DNA of 45,040 nucleotides from NCBI GenBank assembly GCA_014383215.1, contig JACNIG010000122.1, positions 1 through 45,040 on the forward strand. The letters run 5' to 3'. Below, piece by piece: positions 1 through 9,120 of this stretch; the stretch's first letter is position 1; each line of letters starts with the position of its first letter. This DNA is from Candidatus Desulfatibia vada (lineage in GTDB: Bacteria > Desulfobacterota > Desulfobacteria > Desulfobacterales > UBA11574). The notes under the pieces are model-generated. The model was not told the origin of the DNA, did not search any database, and worked only from the letters and a program-made list of their open reading frames with translations. The translations under genes were made by a program, and so were the position numbers.

Positions 1-382
1 TATAGAGCAATGATCACTCAAGTAATTTAGAGGTGTAATATGAAAACTAGCTCACCACAATGATTTACACTCATGTTCTTAATAAGGGCGGCATGGCCGT
101 TCGTATTTCTCTTGAAAAAAATACTTTCCGAACAATAGCTTTACAAAATTATCTCCTGGAGCCGAACAATTACCATCTATCTTGCCGTTGATTAATGCAA
201 CAATTATTCAAATTTATTACGTTTTGTCGGTCAGGCGATCCGCATACCCGCTCCTGAAATCAGGCAAAGCACTGCCCCTGAAAGTGGAGGAGGTATATAT
301 TCTCTTGCATATTCGTATTCCCCAAAGTAAAATTTTCGAAACGGGTTTAATGGCTGTCACAAGATGATCAGGGCGTGAAGAT
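1..382. other. Window edge, no gene recognised
   Basis: No convincing coding region is seen before the first gene. A short frame at 182-367 has no recognisable family resemblance and no good ribosome binding site. The stretch may hold the promoter of the downstream gene, but I could not pick a clear -35/-10 pair. Confidence 0.4.
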
Positions 383-865
383 ATGAAAATTAAAATCTAT
401 ACGGTGGGCGGAACCATCGATAAAATCTATTTTGACGAAAAAAGTGCCTACGAGGTGGGCGAACCGCGGATCGGAGAGATACTTCAAGAGGCGCACGTGA
501 ATCTCGGTTTTGAGATAGCGTCCATTCTGCACAAAGACAGCCTCGATATGACCGACGACGATCGTCAAAAGGTTTACGACACTATCACGGCCGACAAAAA
601 TCGCTATATTGTGATCACCCACGGCACCGACACCATGATTGAAACCGCTTTGAAACTAAAGACCATACCCGATAAAGTCATGGTCCTTACCGGATCCATG
701 GAACCGGCGCGGTTTAAATCCAGCGATGCCGCCTTTAACATCGGCTGTGCCGTGACCGCCGTGCAGATTGCCAAACCCGGTGTTTACATTGCCATGAACG
801 GCCGCATCTTTGAAGCCGACAAGGTCAGGAAGAATCTTGACAAGAACTGGTTCGAACCTAATTGA
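383..865 (+). CDS. Single-domain L-asparaginase-like protein
   Basis: This 160-residue protein matches the N-terminal catalytic domain of bacterial L-asparaginases. It starts with TVGGTIDK (residues 7-14), which carries the first nucleophilic Thr motif, and has the second motif HGTDTM near residue 80 with the expected TDT triad. LTGSMEPARF follows, as in the family. The usual C-terminal domain of two-domain asparaginases (about 330 residues) is absent. Stand-alone domains of this length, ending in a similar FEP tail, are known in Proteobacteria, so this looks complete and not truncated. Hydrolysis of asparagine or a related amide in the cytoplasm is inferred; the substrate is unproven. The ribosome binding site is weak. 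Confidence 0.85.
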   Translation: MKIKIYTVGGTIDKIYFDEKSAYEVGEPRIGEILQEAHVNLGFEIASILHKDSLDMTDDDRQKVYDTITADKNRYIVITHGTDTMIETALKLKTIPDKVMVLTGSMEPARFKSSDAAFNIGCAVTAVQIAKPGVYIAMNGRIFEADKVRKNLDKNWFEPN

Positions 866-895
866 TCGTTTAAAATTGTTACAAATAAATATAAA

Positions 896-1062
896 TTTTT
901 CACCGCAGAGCCGCAAAAAACGCAGAGGTTATATGTTTTATTGTTTTCCGTTGAGAGGACGAAAAACAATAAGAAACATGCCCTGCGGGCATTTAGAGCC
1001 ATAAAATATCGCGTAGCGATTAATTTTTTTCTTTGAGCTCTCTGCGTCTTTGCGGTGAAAAA
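896..1062. repeat. Inverted-repeat element with CACCGCAGAG-type arms
   Basis: The left arm (896-928) begins TTTTTCACCGCAGAG and contains repeated CGCAGAG-like words. The right arm (1038-1062) is its inverted partner ending in TCTTTGCGGTGAAAAA. Between them lie smaller hairpins, including ATGCCCTGCGGGCAT near 978-992 and a TATCGCGTAGCGATTA palindrome near 1007-1022. No protein is encoded. It belongs to the class of intergenic elements seen repeatedly in this window, in which each arm is made of degenerate short tandem words. Confidence 0.7.
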
Positions 1063-1096
1063 CATCCCGGCCGGTTCGGAAATTGGAGGAACAAAT

Positions 1097-1576
1097 ATGG
1101 CGGATGAGTTGAGTTCAAGTGTAAAAAAGGTGCAGGATGCTCTCAAAGGCTTTGGTCTGGCCTGTGAGGTGATTGAAATGCAAGAGACCACCCGCAGCGC
1201 CCAGGACGCCGCGCATGCTCTAAGCTGCGATGTGGGCCAGATAGTTAAATCGCTGCTTTTCAAAGGCACGCGGTCCAAAAAGCCCATTCTGGTTGTTGCC
1301 AGCGGCGCCAACCGCATCAACACCAAAAAGCTCCGCAAGATTCTGGACGAACCAATCAAGATGGCCCACGCTGATTTTGTGCTCGAAATTACCGGCTTTG
1401 CCATTGGCGGCGTTCCGCCCCTGGGGCACGCTCAAAAATCAGAAACGTTCATTGATGAAGACCTTTTACAATACGATGAAATCTGGGCGGCGGCCGGAAC
1501 CCTCAACTCCATGTTCAAACTTACCCCAACGGATCTTCAAACAATAGCCGGCGGCCGGGTCATATCGGTCAAATAA
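1097..1576 (+). CDS. YbaK/EbsC-family aminoacyl-tRNA deacylase
   Basis: The protein belongs to the YbaK/ProX (INS) editing superfamily, which hydrolyses mischarged tRNAs such as Cys- or Ala-tRNA(Pro) in the cytoplasm. Family features visible are QIVKSLLFKG, with the conserved Lys, the block around VVASGANRINTKKL, and EITGFAIGGVPPLGH. The length of about 159 residues is usual. I chose the ATG at 1097 because GGAGGA lies 6-7 bases upstream. An upstream in-frame ATG at 1055 lies inside the right arm of the repeat element and would add 14 unlikely residues. The gene is followed directly by a hairpin at 1576-1596. Which tRNA is edited cannot be told from the sequence. Confidence 0.88.
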   Translation: MADELSSSVKKVQDALKGFGLACEVIEMQETTRSAQDAAHALSCDVGQIVKSLLFKGTRSKKPILVVASGANRINTKKLRKILDEPIKMAHADFVLEITGFAIGGVPPLGHAQKSETFIDEDLLQYDEIWAAAGTLNSMFKLTPTDLQTIAGGRVISVK

Positions 1577-1654
1577 TAAAATCGTATTACGATTTGATGA
1601 CACGCGGCTGCGCCGCTCAACCAGGGTTTTAGTTTATCTTATCAATTGAGCGGC
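1576..1654. other. Two hairpins downstream of the deacylase gene
   Basis: Overlapping the stop codon is a TAAAATCGT-att-ACGATTT hairpin (1576-1596). It is followed by a 9-bp inverted repeat, GCCGCTCAA (1612-1620) and TTGAGCGGC (1646-1654), around a 25-base loop. Neither is followed by a strong T run, so terminator function is uncertain. Copies of the first hairpin recur near 20546 and 33438. Confidence 0.5.
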
Positions 1655-1765
1655 TTTACCATGACCATAACATGAAGTAATCACTGCAATTTACACTCAA
1701 TGCTTTACCTTCAAATCATTTCTTGGTATTCTATCTTTAAGGCATTCGCAAAAAATTAAATTCAT

Positions 1766-1805
1766 CACGAAAGCACGAAAGCACGAAATTACGAAAACAC
1801 GAAAT
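1766..1805. repeat. Short tandem array of CACGAAAG-like words
   Basis: About five degenerate copies of an 8-9 base word (CACGAAAG, CACGAAAT, ACGAAAA) lie head to tail in the gap before the large kinase gene. No inverted partner arm is visible nearby, so this may be a half-element of the intergenic repeat class. The rest of the 1577-1938 gap shows no gene. Confidence 0.6.
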
Positions 1806-1938
1806 CTGGTCATAAGCACGCCTGTGCTTTAAGCGTTTAGTTTGCAACCGGGTGCGGCGGATCCGTCAGAGCTGAAATTTTCAAAAGAAAAAGCAACCCT
1901 GAACCTGTGAACGCTTACGGTAACACAAAGATAAAAAA

Positions 1939-4900
1939 ATGAGAGCAATAATGGGCAAAAAACTGCTTGTCGGCTTTATCATCGTTGTACTGCTGATGGT
2001 TGTGCTGGCCGTATATTTGACGGATGTCAGTCAGCATTCCCTGCAGCAGGCTGTCGGCACAAATTCCATATTGCTGGCAGGAGAGATGCTCGAGCGTATA
2101 AACTCTGCTGTTTATGACAAAATTGAAGAGCTGCAATCACACCTCACAGATGAATCATTGCAAAACATTATACGGCATTCAAACAAAGAATTTGAAAATC
2201 TGGACAGCCTTCAAGAGTATGTTACTCAAAAGGATAGAGAATGGGTGCAGACTCCCAAGGATCAAATTACGCCCTTTATGCAAGTATTGATCCATAACGA
2301 GCTTTCGAATCATCTGAGAAGAGAGTTGGTCGAGTTCTATAATAACAAGTATGGCTACAAGTTTTTTGGGGAGATTATTGTAACCAACAAGTACGGAGCA
2401 AACGTTGCGCAAACCGGGAGAACGTCTGATTACAGGCAAGATGATGAAACGTGGTGGCAGATTGCACGCGATACAGGGTTTTATGTGTCCGATATAGCCT
2501 ATGATGTAAGTGCCGGAATCTATGCTGTCAGTATCAGCGTCAGGATTGAAGACGAAAATGGCGACTTTATTGGAGCAATTAAAGCTATTCTGGCTGTTAA
2601 GGATATTGTCAGAACAGAAGAAATTGCAACCAGAAAACACAAAACAACAGAAATCAAATTAACGACCAAGGATGGAAAACTGATTTATGCCACCAAAGTT
2701 TTCAAAATTCTCGAAGACGTATCCGGCAAAGAATATTTCAAAAATATAAAAGGAGCAAACGGCTCCTTTATTGCCGTGGAAGACGGAATAAAACGGCTGT
2801 ATTCCTATACGCGGTCTACCGGTTATCGAGAATTTGCCGGACTGGGGTGGATTCTTCTGGTGGGGCATGACGTCGCCGAAGTATTGCAACCCGCAATTAT
2901 GTTGAAAAACCACATGATAGCCGCCTCCCTGGTGCTGATTCTTTTGAGCATGGTTATCGCCTCTTTCTTTTATGCTTTTATCTCCAAAGCAGAAGCGCAG
3001 ATCCAACGGCAGAGTGCCATTCTGGATGCCATCAACAAAGTGTTCAGAAAAGCATTGGCGTGCGATAAAGAAGAAGATCTGGCGCTCATATGCCTTGCGA
3101 TCGCCGAGGAATTGACCGCCAGCAAGTTCGGCTTTATAGGCGAGATAACCTCGAAAGGTCGCTATAACTGCCTGGCCTTGAGTGATCCGGGATGGGAAGC
3201 CTGCCGGGTGCCGGAATCCCACGCCCCACTATTAATGAAGAACATGAAAATAAGCGGAATCTGGGGACGGGTACTTCAAGACGAAAAATCCCTGATCTCC
3301 AACGATCCCGCTTCCCACCCCGACCGCGCAGGTCCTCCTCCGGGCCACCCCCCCATAACTTCTTTTCTGGGAGTTCCCTTGAAACACAGCGGCAAGACCA
3401 TCGGCCTGATTGCTTTGGGCAACAAAAAAGGCGGCTATACCCTGCATAACCAGCATGCCGTGGAAACCTTATCCGTTGCCGTGGTGGAGGCGCTGATGCG
3501 CTACCGCGCAAAAGAAGAGCTTAGAGAATACCGCCATCACCTTGAAGATCTGGTGGAATCGCGTACCGCCAAACTTGAAGAATCCAACCAGCGGCTTCAG
3601 GCCGAGATCATCGAGCGGATACAGACCGCAGAGGCCCTCAAGGAAAGCGAGGAGAAGTACCGTTCCATTCTCGACAGTATCGAAGACGGCTACTGGGAAG
3701 TCGATATTGACGGGAACTACACCTTCTTCAATGATGCCATGTGCAGGATACTCAGGTACCCTAAAGATGAATTAGCGGGCATGAATAATCGTAAATACAT
3801 GGACAAAGAAAACGCCAAGAAAGTATTAAAAACCTTTAACAACGTTTACCGTACAGGAATATCTACAAGAGCACTCGACTGGAAGCTCATCAGAAAAGAC
3901 GGTTCTGAATGTTTTATTGAAACGATGGTATCTCTGATGAAGGATCCGGACGGACAGCCGACAGGTTTTCGAGGTGTTGCCCGCGATATCACCGAGCGCA
4001 AGTTAGGAGAAGTGGAAAAAAAGAAGATGGCAGCGCAGCTGCAGCAGGTCGAACGTATGGAGTCTTTAGGCACGCTTGCCGGCGGGGTTGCCCATGACTT
4101 CAACAACCTGCTCATGGGTATCCAGGGGCGCACCTCTTTGATGATGATAGATGAAGATTTTACCCACCGCCATCTCGAACATCTGCGGAGTATCGAAAAA
4201 TATGTTGTAAATGCTACTGACCTTACCAAGCAGCTTTTGGGTTTTGCCAGGGGCGGAAAATACGAAGTCAAGCCGTCAAACCTGAACGAACTGGTTAAAA
4301 ACAACTCTGAAATGTTCGGCCGCACCAAAAAAGAGATTACGATTCACTCGAAATTTCAGGAAAATATCTGGCCGGTCGCGATTGACCGGGGACAGATCGA
4401 GCAGGTTTTGTTGAACCTCTATGTCAATGCCTGGCATTCAATGCCCGGAGGCGGAGATCTATACATTGAAACAGAAAATCTGATGCTGAACAAACAATAT
4501 GTCGAATCCTATCAAAAAGATGTTGGCCGATATGTTAAGATTACGATTACCGATACCGGCATCGGGATGGATAAAGCCACGCAAACAAAAATATTTGAAC
4601 CCTTTTTTACTACCAAAGAAATGGGCCGGGGAACCGGCTTAGGGCTGGCTTCCGTGTACGGAATTATCAACAATCATGATGGCTTTATAAGCGTTTACAG
4701 TGAAAAGGGGATCGGCACAACTTTCAATATTTTCCTGCCGACTTCGGAAAAAGAAGTCGTCGAAGAAAAGAGGCCGTCTGATGATATTTCAAAAGGTACG
4801 GAGACCGTTCTTATTGTTGATGACGAACAGATGATTATTGATGTCAGCAAAGCTCTGCTGGCAAAGATGGGATACAATGTGCTGACTGCCGGAGGAGGAA

Positions 4901-5166
4901 AAGAAGCCCTTGAAATTTATAAAGCGTATAAACTCAAGATAGATCTTGTGATCCTTGATATGATTATGCCGAATATGGGGGGTAGCGAAACCTTTGACCA
5001 ACTCAAAGAGATCAACCCGGATGTTAAGGTTCTGCTTTCAAGCGGCTATAGCATCGATGGTCAGGCCACGGAAATATTGGAGCGAGGTTGCAGCGGCTTT
5101 ATTCAAAAACCTTTCAATTTGAAAAGACTATCCCAAAAATTAAGAAATATTCTGGATAAGAAATGA
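1939..5166 (+). CDS. Membrane hybrid sensor histidine kinase (Cache-GAF-PAS-HK-REC)
   Basis: This 1075-residue protein starts with a membrane segment (residues about 8-27), followed by an extracytoplasmic Cache-like sensor region and a second membrane segment near 324-346. Then come a GAF-like domain (about 370-520), a coiled coil, a PAS domain (about 570-687), a HisKA domain with phosphoacceptor His719 in [11 protein letters not shown], an HATPase domain with GRGTGLGL near 896, and a C-terminal receiver with Asp1007 in VILDMIMP and Lys in IQKPF. It autophosphorylates on His and relays to its own receiver by family rule; the ligand is unknown. The start could be the ATG at 1939 or at 1951; neither has a strong ribosome site. 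Its kinase-receiver half is closely similar to that of the kinase at 30941-33187. Confidence 0.93.
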   Translation: MRAIMGKKLLVGFIIVVLLMVVLAVYLTDVSQHSLQQAVGTNSILLAGEMLERINSAVYDKIEELQSHLTDESLQNIIRHSNKEFENLDSLQEYVTQKDREWVQTPKDQITPFMQVLIHNELSNHLRRELVEFYNNKYGYKFFGEIIVTNKYGANVAQTGRTSDYRQDDETWWQIARDTGFYVSDIAYDVSAGIYAVSISVRIEDENGDFIGAIKAILAVKDIVRTEEIATRKHKTTEIKLTTKDGKLIYATKVFKILEDVSGKEYFKNIKGANGSFIAVEDGIKRLYSYTRSTGYREFAGLGWILLVGHDVAEVLQPAIMLKNHMIAASLVLILLSMVIASFFYAFISKAEAQIQRQSAILDAINKVFRKALACDKEEDLALICLAIAEELTASKFGFIGEITSKGRYNCLALSDPGWEACRVPESHAPLLMKNMKISGIWGRVLQDEKSLISNDPASHPDRAGPPPGHPPITSFLGVPLKHSGKTIGLIALGNKKGGYTLHNQHAVETLSVAVVEALMRYRAKEELREYRHHLEDLVESRTAKLEESNQRLQAEIIERIQTAEALKESEEKYRSILDSIEDGYWEVDIDGNYTFFNDAMCRILRYPKDELAGMNNRKYMDKENAKKVLKTFNNVYRTGISTRALDWKLIRKDGSECFIETMVSLMKDPDGQPTGFRGVARDITERKLGEVEKKKMAAQLQQVERMESLGTLAGGVAHDFNNLLMGIQGRTSLMMIDEDFTHRHLEHLRSIEKYVVNATDLTKQLLGFARGGKYEVKPSNLNELVKNNSEMFGRTKKEITIHSKFQENIWPVAIDRGQIEQVLLNLYVNAWHSMPGGGDLYIETENLMLNKQYVESYQKDVGRYVKITITDTGIGMDKATQTKIFEPFFTTKEMGRGTGLGLASVYGIINNHDGFISVYSEKGIGTTFNIFLPTSEKEVVEEKRPSDDISKGTETVLIVDDEQMIIDVSKALLAKMGYNVLTAGGGKEALEIYKAYKLKIDLVILDMIMPNMGGSETFDQLKEINPDVKVLLSSGYSIDGQATEILERGCSGFIQKPFNLKRLSQKLRNILDKK

Positions 5167-5242
5167 TCTCCAAATATTCTGTATATCCTTTCCATTGACA
5201 CAAAATCATCATTAACCTATACTGCTTTTGCGCTCAATCCTT

Positions 5243-5281
5243 GATGGCGTCGTAAAAACTCACGAATTCAACTATAGAAGG
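5243..5281. repeat. Terminus-like copy of the GTAAAAAGTCACGAATT repeat
   Basis: This stretch reads TTGATGGCGTCGTAAAAA followed by CTCACGAATTCAACTATAG, matching the left end of the element at 28780-28998 and of its partial copy at 8868. Only the end is present here. It lies just upstream of the lipoprotein gene at 5293. Confidence 0.6.
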
Positions 5282-5292
5282 TTTATAACAGA

Positions 5293-5787
5293 GTGATTTC
5301 ATTCCGGCAATACTTAAGCCTGCTTGGTGGTTTATCTCTATTATTGTTCGTTTTATCCGGGTGCGCGGGATTTGGTAAACGGCTGGAGTCTCCCCGAATT
5401 ACGCTTGCCAATATTAAAGTTCAGGAAACAAAGGTTTTAGAGACAGTTTTCCAGATCGAAATCCGTGTATTTAATACCAATGAAGTTGCACTTGAAGTAA
5501 AAGGGATCGAGTGCGATATTGAACTCAACGGCAAGCATTTTGCCACGGGCGTCTCTAAGGCGGAAACAAAAATCCCTTCCTATGAAACCACTTTGATCCC
5601 CATGACGATGTATTCCTCGATTTTGGATATCGTCATGGGGTTAAAAGGTTTATCCAATACAGTCAAACTCAAATATAGAATTACGGGGAAGCTCCGTCTT
5701 GGTAAAGGAGCTGTGCCGGCAATTATCCCATTTCAGTCTCACGGAGAGTTACCTTTGGGAGGGTTGTCGGTTCCCAATAATACCTAA
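5293..5787 (+). CDS. LEA type 2-like lipoprotein
   Basis: The 164-residue product has a lipoprotein signal peptide with the lipobox LSGC (Cys24), so it is probably membrane-anchored in the periplasm. The rest resembles a LEA14/WHy-type beta domain: conserved spacing around ITLANIKVQE, a central FNTNEVALEVKGIECDIELNG, and a late KYRITGKLRL strand. Such proteins are linked with stress or dehydration, but the bacterial lipoprotein versions have no firm function. The start is GTG at 5293, chosen because it gives a complete signal peptide; the upstream GAAGG is somewhat far. The next gene begins 30 bases later on the same strand. Confidence 0.78.
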   Translation: MISFRQYLSLLGGLSLLLFVLSGCAGFGKRLESPRITLANIKVQETKVLETVFQIEIRVFNTNEVALEVKGIECDIELNGKHFATGVSKAETKIPSYETTLIPMTMYSSILDIVMGLKGLSNTVKLKYRITGKLRLGKGAVPAIIPFQSHGELPLGGLSVPNNT

Positions 5788-5817
5788 AACCTGCACAAAC
5801 TGTTTTTGAAAAGAACT

Positions 5818-6642
5818 ATGGTTAAAAAAATAATTTCAGGCGGTCAAACCGGTGCTGACCAGGCTGCCCTCGATGTTGCTATAAAGCTTGGAATTCCCCA
5901 TGGCGGCTGGATACCTAAGGGAAAATTGACGGAAAACGGTCCGCTGGAGGACAAATATCAACTTCAGGAAATGGACAGCACCAATTATAATAAACGGACC
6001 GAACAGAATGTGATCGACTCAGACGGTACCTTGATCATATCCCACGGCATACTCACAGGCGGATCAGAGTTTACGCGGGAGATGGCTATTCAACACAACC
6101 GTCCCTGGCTTCATGTGGATCTGAATAAATCCATTGCTTTTCATGCCGCCCAAGAAATAAGCTCCTGGATCAAGGAATATAAAATTGGAGTTCTGAACGT
6201 TGCCGGACCCAGGGCAAGCAAGAACAAGAAGATATACAAGGCCGCGGCGGATATCTTAGAGACCGCTTGCTACCTGGATATTGTCGGCAGCTCCGGACCG
6301 AACTCCACCGACTTTGCCGCCGGGAGCTTTGCAGGCATGAAAAACGACAATCTGCCGCGGACCGTAGACCAGGCCGTTGGCAAGCTGCTGGCGCAACTCT
6401 CATTGAGAGAGAAAACCATGATCGCGAACATTGCGGAAGAAAATTTACAAAATCTCTATCACTCTCTGGAAGAATACATGCGCAACGAATTTATGTTGTG
6501 GCTTGAAAATAAGGAATTAATGCAATCGTGCCGCTCGCTTTCCGGAAAGCATGATCTTGACGGATATAACGCCGCCCTGGTGATCATCAAAACGTTATGG
6601 ATCAGACTGCAGCAGACCAATGTTTTGCGCATTGTCAAATAG
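5818..6642 (+). CDS. Putative molybdenum-carrier-like protein with C-terminal DUF6794-like domain
   Basis: Residues 1-150 resemble the putative molybdenum carrier family, a Rossmann-like fold related to lysine-decarboxylase-like proteins. Visible motifs are SGGQTGADQAALD (residues 7-19), PHGGWIPKG and LTGGSEFT. The C-terminal part, from about residue 180, is a helical domain (LSLREKTMIANI, LYHSLEEYMRNEF, LMQSCRSLSG) that I associate with DUF6794. It resembles the whole protein encoded at 20030-20335. The fusion is unusual for the carrier family, which normally ends near 150 residues. I chose ATG 5818 over the TTG four codons upstream. Molybdenum binding is a family-level annotation, not shown here. 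Confidence 0.82.
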   Translation: MVKKIISGGQTGADQAALDVAIKLGIPHGGWIPKGKLTENGPLEDKYQLQEMDSTNYNKRTEQNVIDSDGTLIISHGILTGGSEFTREMAIQHNRPWLHVDLNKSIAFHAAQEISSWIKEYKIGVLNVAGPRASKNKKIYKAAADILETACYLDIVGSSGPNSTDFAAGSFAGMKNDNLPRTVDQAVGKLLAQLSLREKTMIANIAEENLQNLYHSLEEYMRNEFMLWLENKELMQSCRSLSGKHDLDGYNAALVIIKTLWIRLQQTNVLRIVK

Positions 6643-6705
6643 TTTCCATCCATAAATGGCCGAAAACTTTAAACACGATGGGTGTCCAATTCAGAAAGGT
6701 GCCAT

Positions 6706-7158
6706 ATGCTAAACGTTATTTTTGTATGTACGGGTAATATCTGCCGTAGTCCCATGGCAGAAGGATTTCTGCGCCACAAGTGGCAGGAGATGGGACGCCA
6801 AGACCTGAATGTCTCATCCATGGGTACTCACGGACTGGATAGCTCTCCGCCCGAGCAATACGCCCAGGCGGTCTGTGAGGAGCACGGTTGTGATATTTCA
6901 TCCCACCGGTCGCGGTCGCTGGTTGGCGATGAGTTGCAAAAGGCCGATTTGATTTTTTGTATGGAATCGGTCCACAAAAAATTCGTGCAGACTTTTTTTC
7001 CTTGGTACCGTCAGAAGGTTTTTCTTTTAGGAGCCTGGCCCGGAAAGGAAACCCGGAAGAGCTCCATCGCGGACCCCATGGGAGGTTCGTACGAAGATTT
7101 CCAGCGGATATTCACTATGATCCGCAATCATATTGAACGTATATTGCCACAACTCTAG
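6706..7158 (+). CDS. Low-molecular-weight protein-tyrosine phosphatase
   Basis: This 150-residue protein carries the C-x5-R phosphate loop as CTGNICRS (Cys8, Arg14) right at the N-terminus and the general-acid Asp123 in IADPMGG, both as required for LMW-PTP catalysis. In bacteria such enzymes dephosphorylate tyrosine kinases of exopolysaccharide export or act as arsenate reductases; no kinase gene is adjacent, so the role is open. The ATG at 6706 has AAAGG about six bases upstream and fits the family N-terminus; an in-frame GTG at 6682 would add eight residues without support. Confidence 0.93.
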   Translation: MLNVIFVCTGNICRSPMAEGFLRHKWQEMGRQDLNVSSMGTHGLDSSPPEQYAQAVCEEHGCDISSHRSRSLVGDELQKADLIFCMESVHKKFVQTFFPWYRQKVFLLGAWPGKETRKSSIADPMGGSYEDFQRIFTMIRNHIERILPQL

Positions 7159-7212
7159 CCTGCATTTCTCATAAAGAATTTGTTTTGGTTTTGAAAACAA
7201 AAAAGAAACTGC

Positions 7213-7830
7213 CTAAAACAAACGGACAATTTTTTTAAGCTCCGACAGGCAAGAGATTCTAAAGTCACTGGCGATTTTGCAGGGTCCCGAGGTTAGCCCG
7301 TTATCGAGGAAGACCGTCATAATGCCGGCAGCTTGACCGGCCTGGATATCAAAGACAAAATCTCCCACCAGCAGAAGCCGGCTGACATCAACTTTCAACC
7401 TTCGCGCTGCCATGAAAACCCCGTCAGGGTGCGGTTTGGGTTTGACGGGTGTATCCCGGGTAATGACCAGATCAAAGTCGGAAATGCTGACGGCTGCAAA
7501 ATTTTGCAGAGTCCGTTTGATGGAACCAAGGCTGTTGCGGCTGATAATTCCAAGAGCGATGCCCTGGGAACGCAGGTATTGAATCAATTCTTCAGCCCCT
7601 TCATTAGGCTCCGAGTTTTCAGCAGCAATACTTTCAAAGCGCTCCGTTAGGGCCAGAGCTTCGGCTCGCTGCCCGGCAGTCGGCCGGTTTTCTATAAATT
7701 CCAAAACAGGAGTGTCAGGGGGACAGCCGATGGTTTGCTTCAGCAGGGAAAAATCAAGAGCGCCGGGTTTTGTCAGGGTGCCGTCAAAATCAAACAGAAC
7801 AGCATCGATGCAGAATGATCTTTCGCTCAA
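7213..7830 (-). CDS. HAD-superfamily phosphatase (phosphoglycolate phosphatase-like)
   Basis: The 205-residue product has all four HAD motifs: DFDGT (Asp14, Asp16), the Ser of GIISRNS, the Lys of TPVKPKPHP, and GDFVFDIQAG. A helical cap sits between motifs one and two, as in the subfamily C1 phosphoglycolate phosphatase/pyrophosphatase group. It probably dephosphorylates a small metabolite in the cytoplasm; the substrate cannot be assigned. It follows the methionine aminopeptidase gene on the same strand with 13 bases between them, so the two are probably cotranscribed. Confidence 0.88.
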   Translation of the reverse strand: MSERSFCIDAVLFDFDGTLTKPGALDFSLLKQTIGCPPDTPVLEFIENRPTAGQRAEALALTERFESIAAENSEPNEGAEELIQYLRSQGIALGIISRNSLGSIKRTLQNFAAVSISDFDLVITRDTPVKPKPHPDGVFMAARRLKVDVSRLLLVGDFVFDIQAGQAAGIMTVFLDNGLTSGPCKIASDFRISCLSELKKIVRLF

Positions 7831-7843
7831 TTAAGGTCACACT

Positions 7844-8731
7844 TTATAAGTCATAGGGGGTCAGACTCTCAAAACCCTGGTCGGTGACCAGAATAGTCTG
7901 TTCAAACTGGGCCGAAAGCGATCCATCCTTGGTGACGGCCGTCCAATTATCTTCCAGGATAGTAAGGTGTCGTGCTCCCAGATTGATCATCGGTTCAATG
8001 GTAAAAACCATGCCCGGAACCAGGGTAACGCCCTCGCCCCGACGTCCGAAATGAGGAACCTGGGGCGCTTCATGAAAATCAAACCCCACTCCGTGGCCCA
8101 CAAACTCCCTGACCACCGAACATCCCTGGCCTTCAGCATACTCTTGAATAGCCCACCCGAGGTCTCCAATGGTGTTTCCGGGCTTTATCACCGACATGCT
8201 GCGTTTGAGACTCTCACGGGCCACCTTCACGATCTTTTGGGCCTCAGGTCCGGGCGTTCCCACAAAGTATGTTTTGTTGGCATCGGCGTAATAGCCTTCC
8301 AAGATCGGAGTTACGTCTACATTCACAATATCCCCGTCTTTTAAAATTCGCTCTCCGGGAATGCCGTGACAAATCACCTCATTCACGGACACACACACAC
8401 TCTTTGGAAAACCCCGATAATTCAAAGGCGCAGGGATGGCACCGTTTTTAAGAGTAAATTTATGAACCAGGGTGTTAATCTCATCCGTGGTCATACCGGG
8501 CCGGATTTCAGCTTCTACCATATCGAGGGTTTCCACGACCAGCTGCCCGGCACTGCGAATGCCTTTGATATCCGCCGGCTCTTTGAGTCGAATCTTGTAT
8601 TTTTTAGCATACAATCTCTTCAGTTCGGCAGGCTCCAGATCAATTTTGCTCAGGCAGCATTTCTTATATTTGCGCCCGCTGCCGCAGGGACAAGGAGCAT
8701 TACGCCCCATTTTGAAAGTTCTGTTTTTCAT
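7844..8731 (-). CDS. map: Type I methionine aminopeptidase with N-terminal SEC-C zinc motif
   Basis: Residues 9-26 form a SEC-C motif (Cys14, Cys16, Cys25, Cys26), a small zinc-binding module also found on SecA and some bacterial MetAPs. The rest, from about residue 45, is a full catalytic domain: CHGIPG, the metal ligands Asp in NVDVTP and in YADANKTY, His in GHGVGFDFHEAP, Glu in FTIEPM and Glu in FEQTIL. It removes initiator methionine from nascent proteins; the SEC-C tag is thought to help ribosome or metal association. The length of 295 fits SEC-C MetAPs. An alternative start is Met8. Confidence 0.95.
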   Translation of the reverse strand: MKNRTFKMGRNAPCPCGSGRKYKKCCLSKIDLEPAELKRLYAKKYKIRLKEPADIKGIRSAGQLVVETLDMVEAEIRPGMTTDEINTLVHKFTLKNGAIPAPLNYRGFPKSVCVSVNEVICHGIPGERILKDGDIVNVDVTPILEGYYADANKTYFVGTPGPEAQKIVKVARESLKRSMSVIKPGNTIGDLGWAIQEYAEGQGCSVVREFVGHGVGFDFHEAPQVPHFGRRGEGVTLVPGMVFTIEPMINLGARHLTILEDNWTAVTKDGSLSAQFEQTILVTDQGFESLTPYDL

Positions 8732-8867
8732 ATTACAGAAAATAATAGGATTCTAGTGCCAGGTCAACAGATTATTGAATCCTCTTGTTTGCAGGTCAAG
8801 TCCTAAGCATCTTAACGTACTGAGATTTAGAACAATTTATTTCTTGTAATTTTCAATGAGATTATTA

Positions 8868-9019
8868 ATGATGATCTCATGAAAAGTCACGAATTCAGCT
8901 ATAGATGGCTAAGCAGTCTTCGCATAGCTACGCCGTGCCAAGGTAAAAAGGTTCATATACCCCCGCCAAACCTCGGCGGGATAAAAAGGCGTAGTATTTT
9001 TTCAGGAACGAGGCCATAC
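8868..9019. repeat. Partial copy of the 219-bp MITE-like element
   Basis: From GATGATCT at 8868 to CATACATGT near 9020 the sequence is nearly identical to 28781-28934, including AAGTCACGAATT, GCATAGCTACGCC, a CCCGCC-aaacct-GGCGGG hairpin and GGCGTAGTATTTTTTC. The right terminal repeat seen in the other copy is missing, so this copy is truncated. The remaining part of the 8732-9120 gap contains no gene. Confidence 0.8.
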
Positions 9020-9120
9020 ATGTAGCACGCCGCAGACGGAAACCCGCGGAGAACGCCGCTCATTGGAAAAATAGCCATTTATGGGTGGAAACTATTTAAT
9101 CTTGCATGGAGGTGTTTATA

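Noticed and set aside
182-367. Short plus-strand frame at the window start
   Set aside because: No ribosome site in the right place, no recognisable domain and unusual composition.
784-1404. Minus-strand frame of 206 codons across the asparaginase-YbaK gap
   Set aside because: It runs through the repeat element and opposite a well-supported gene, with no recognisable domain.
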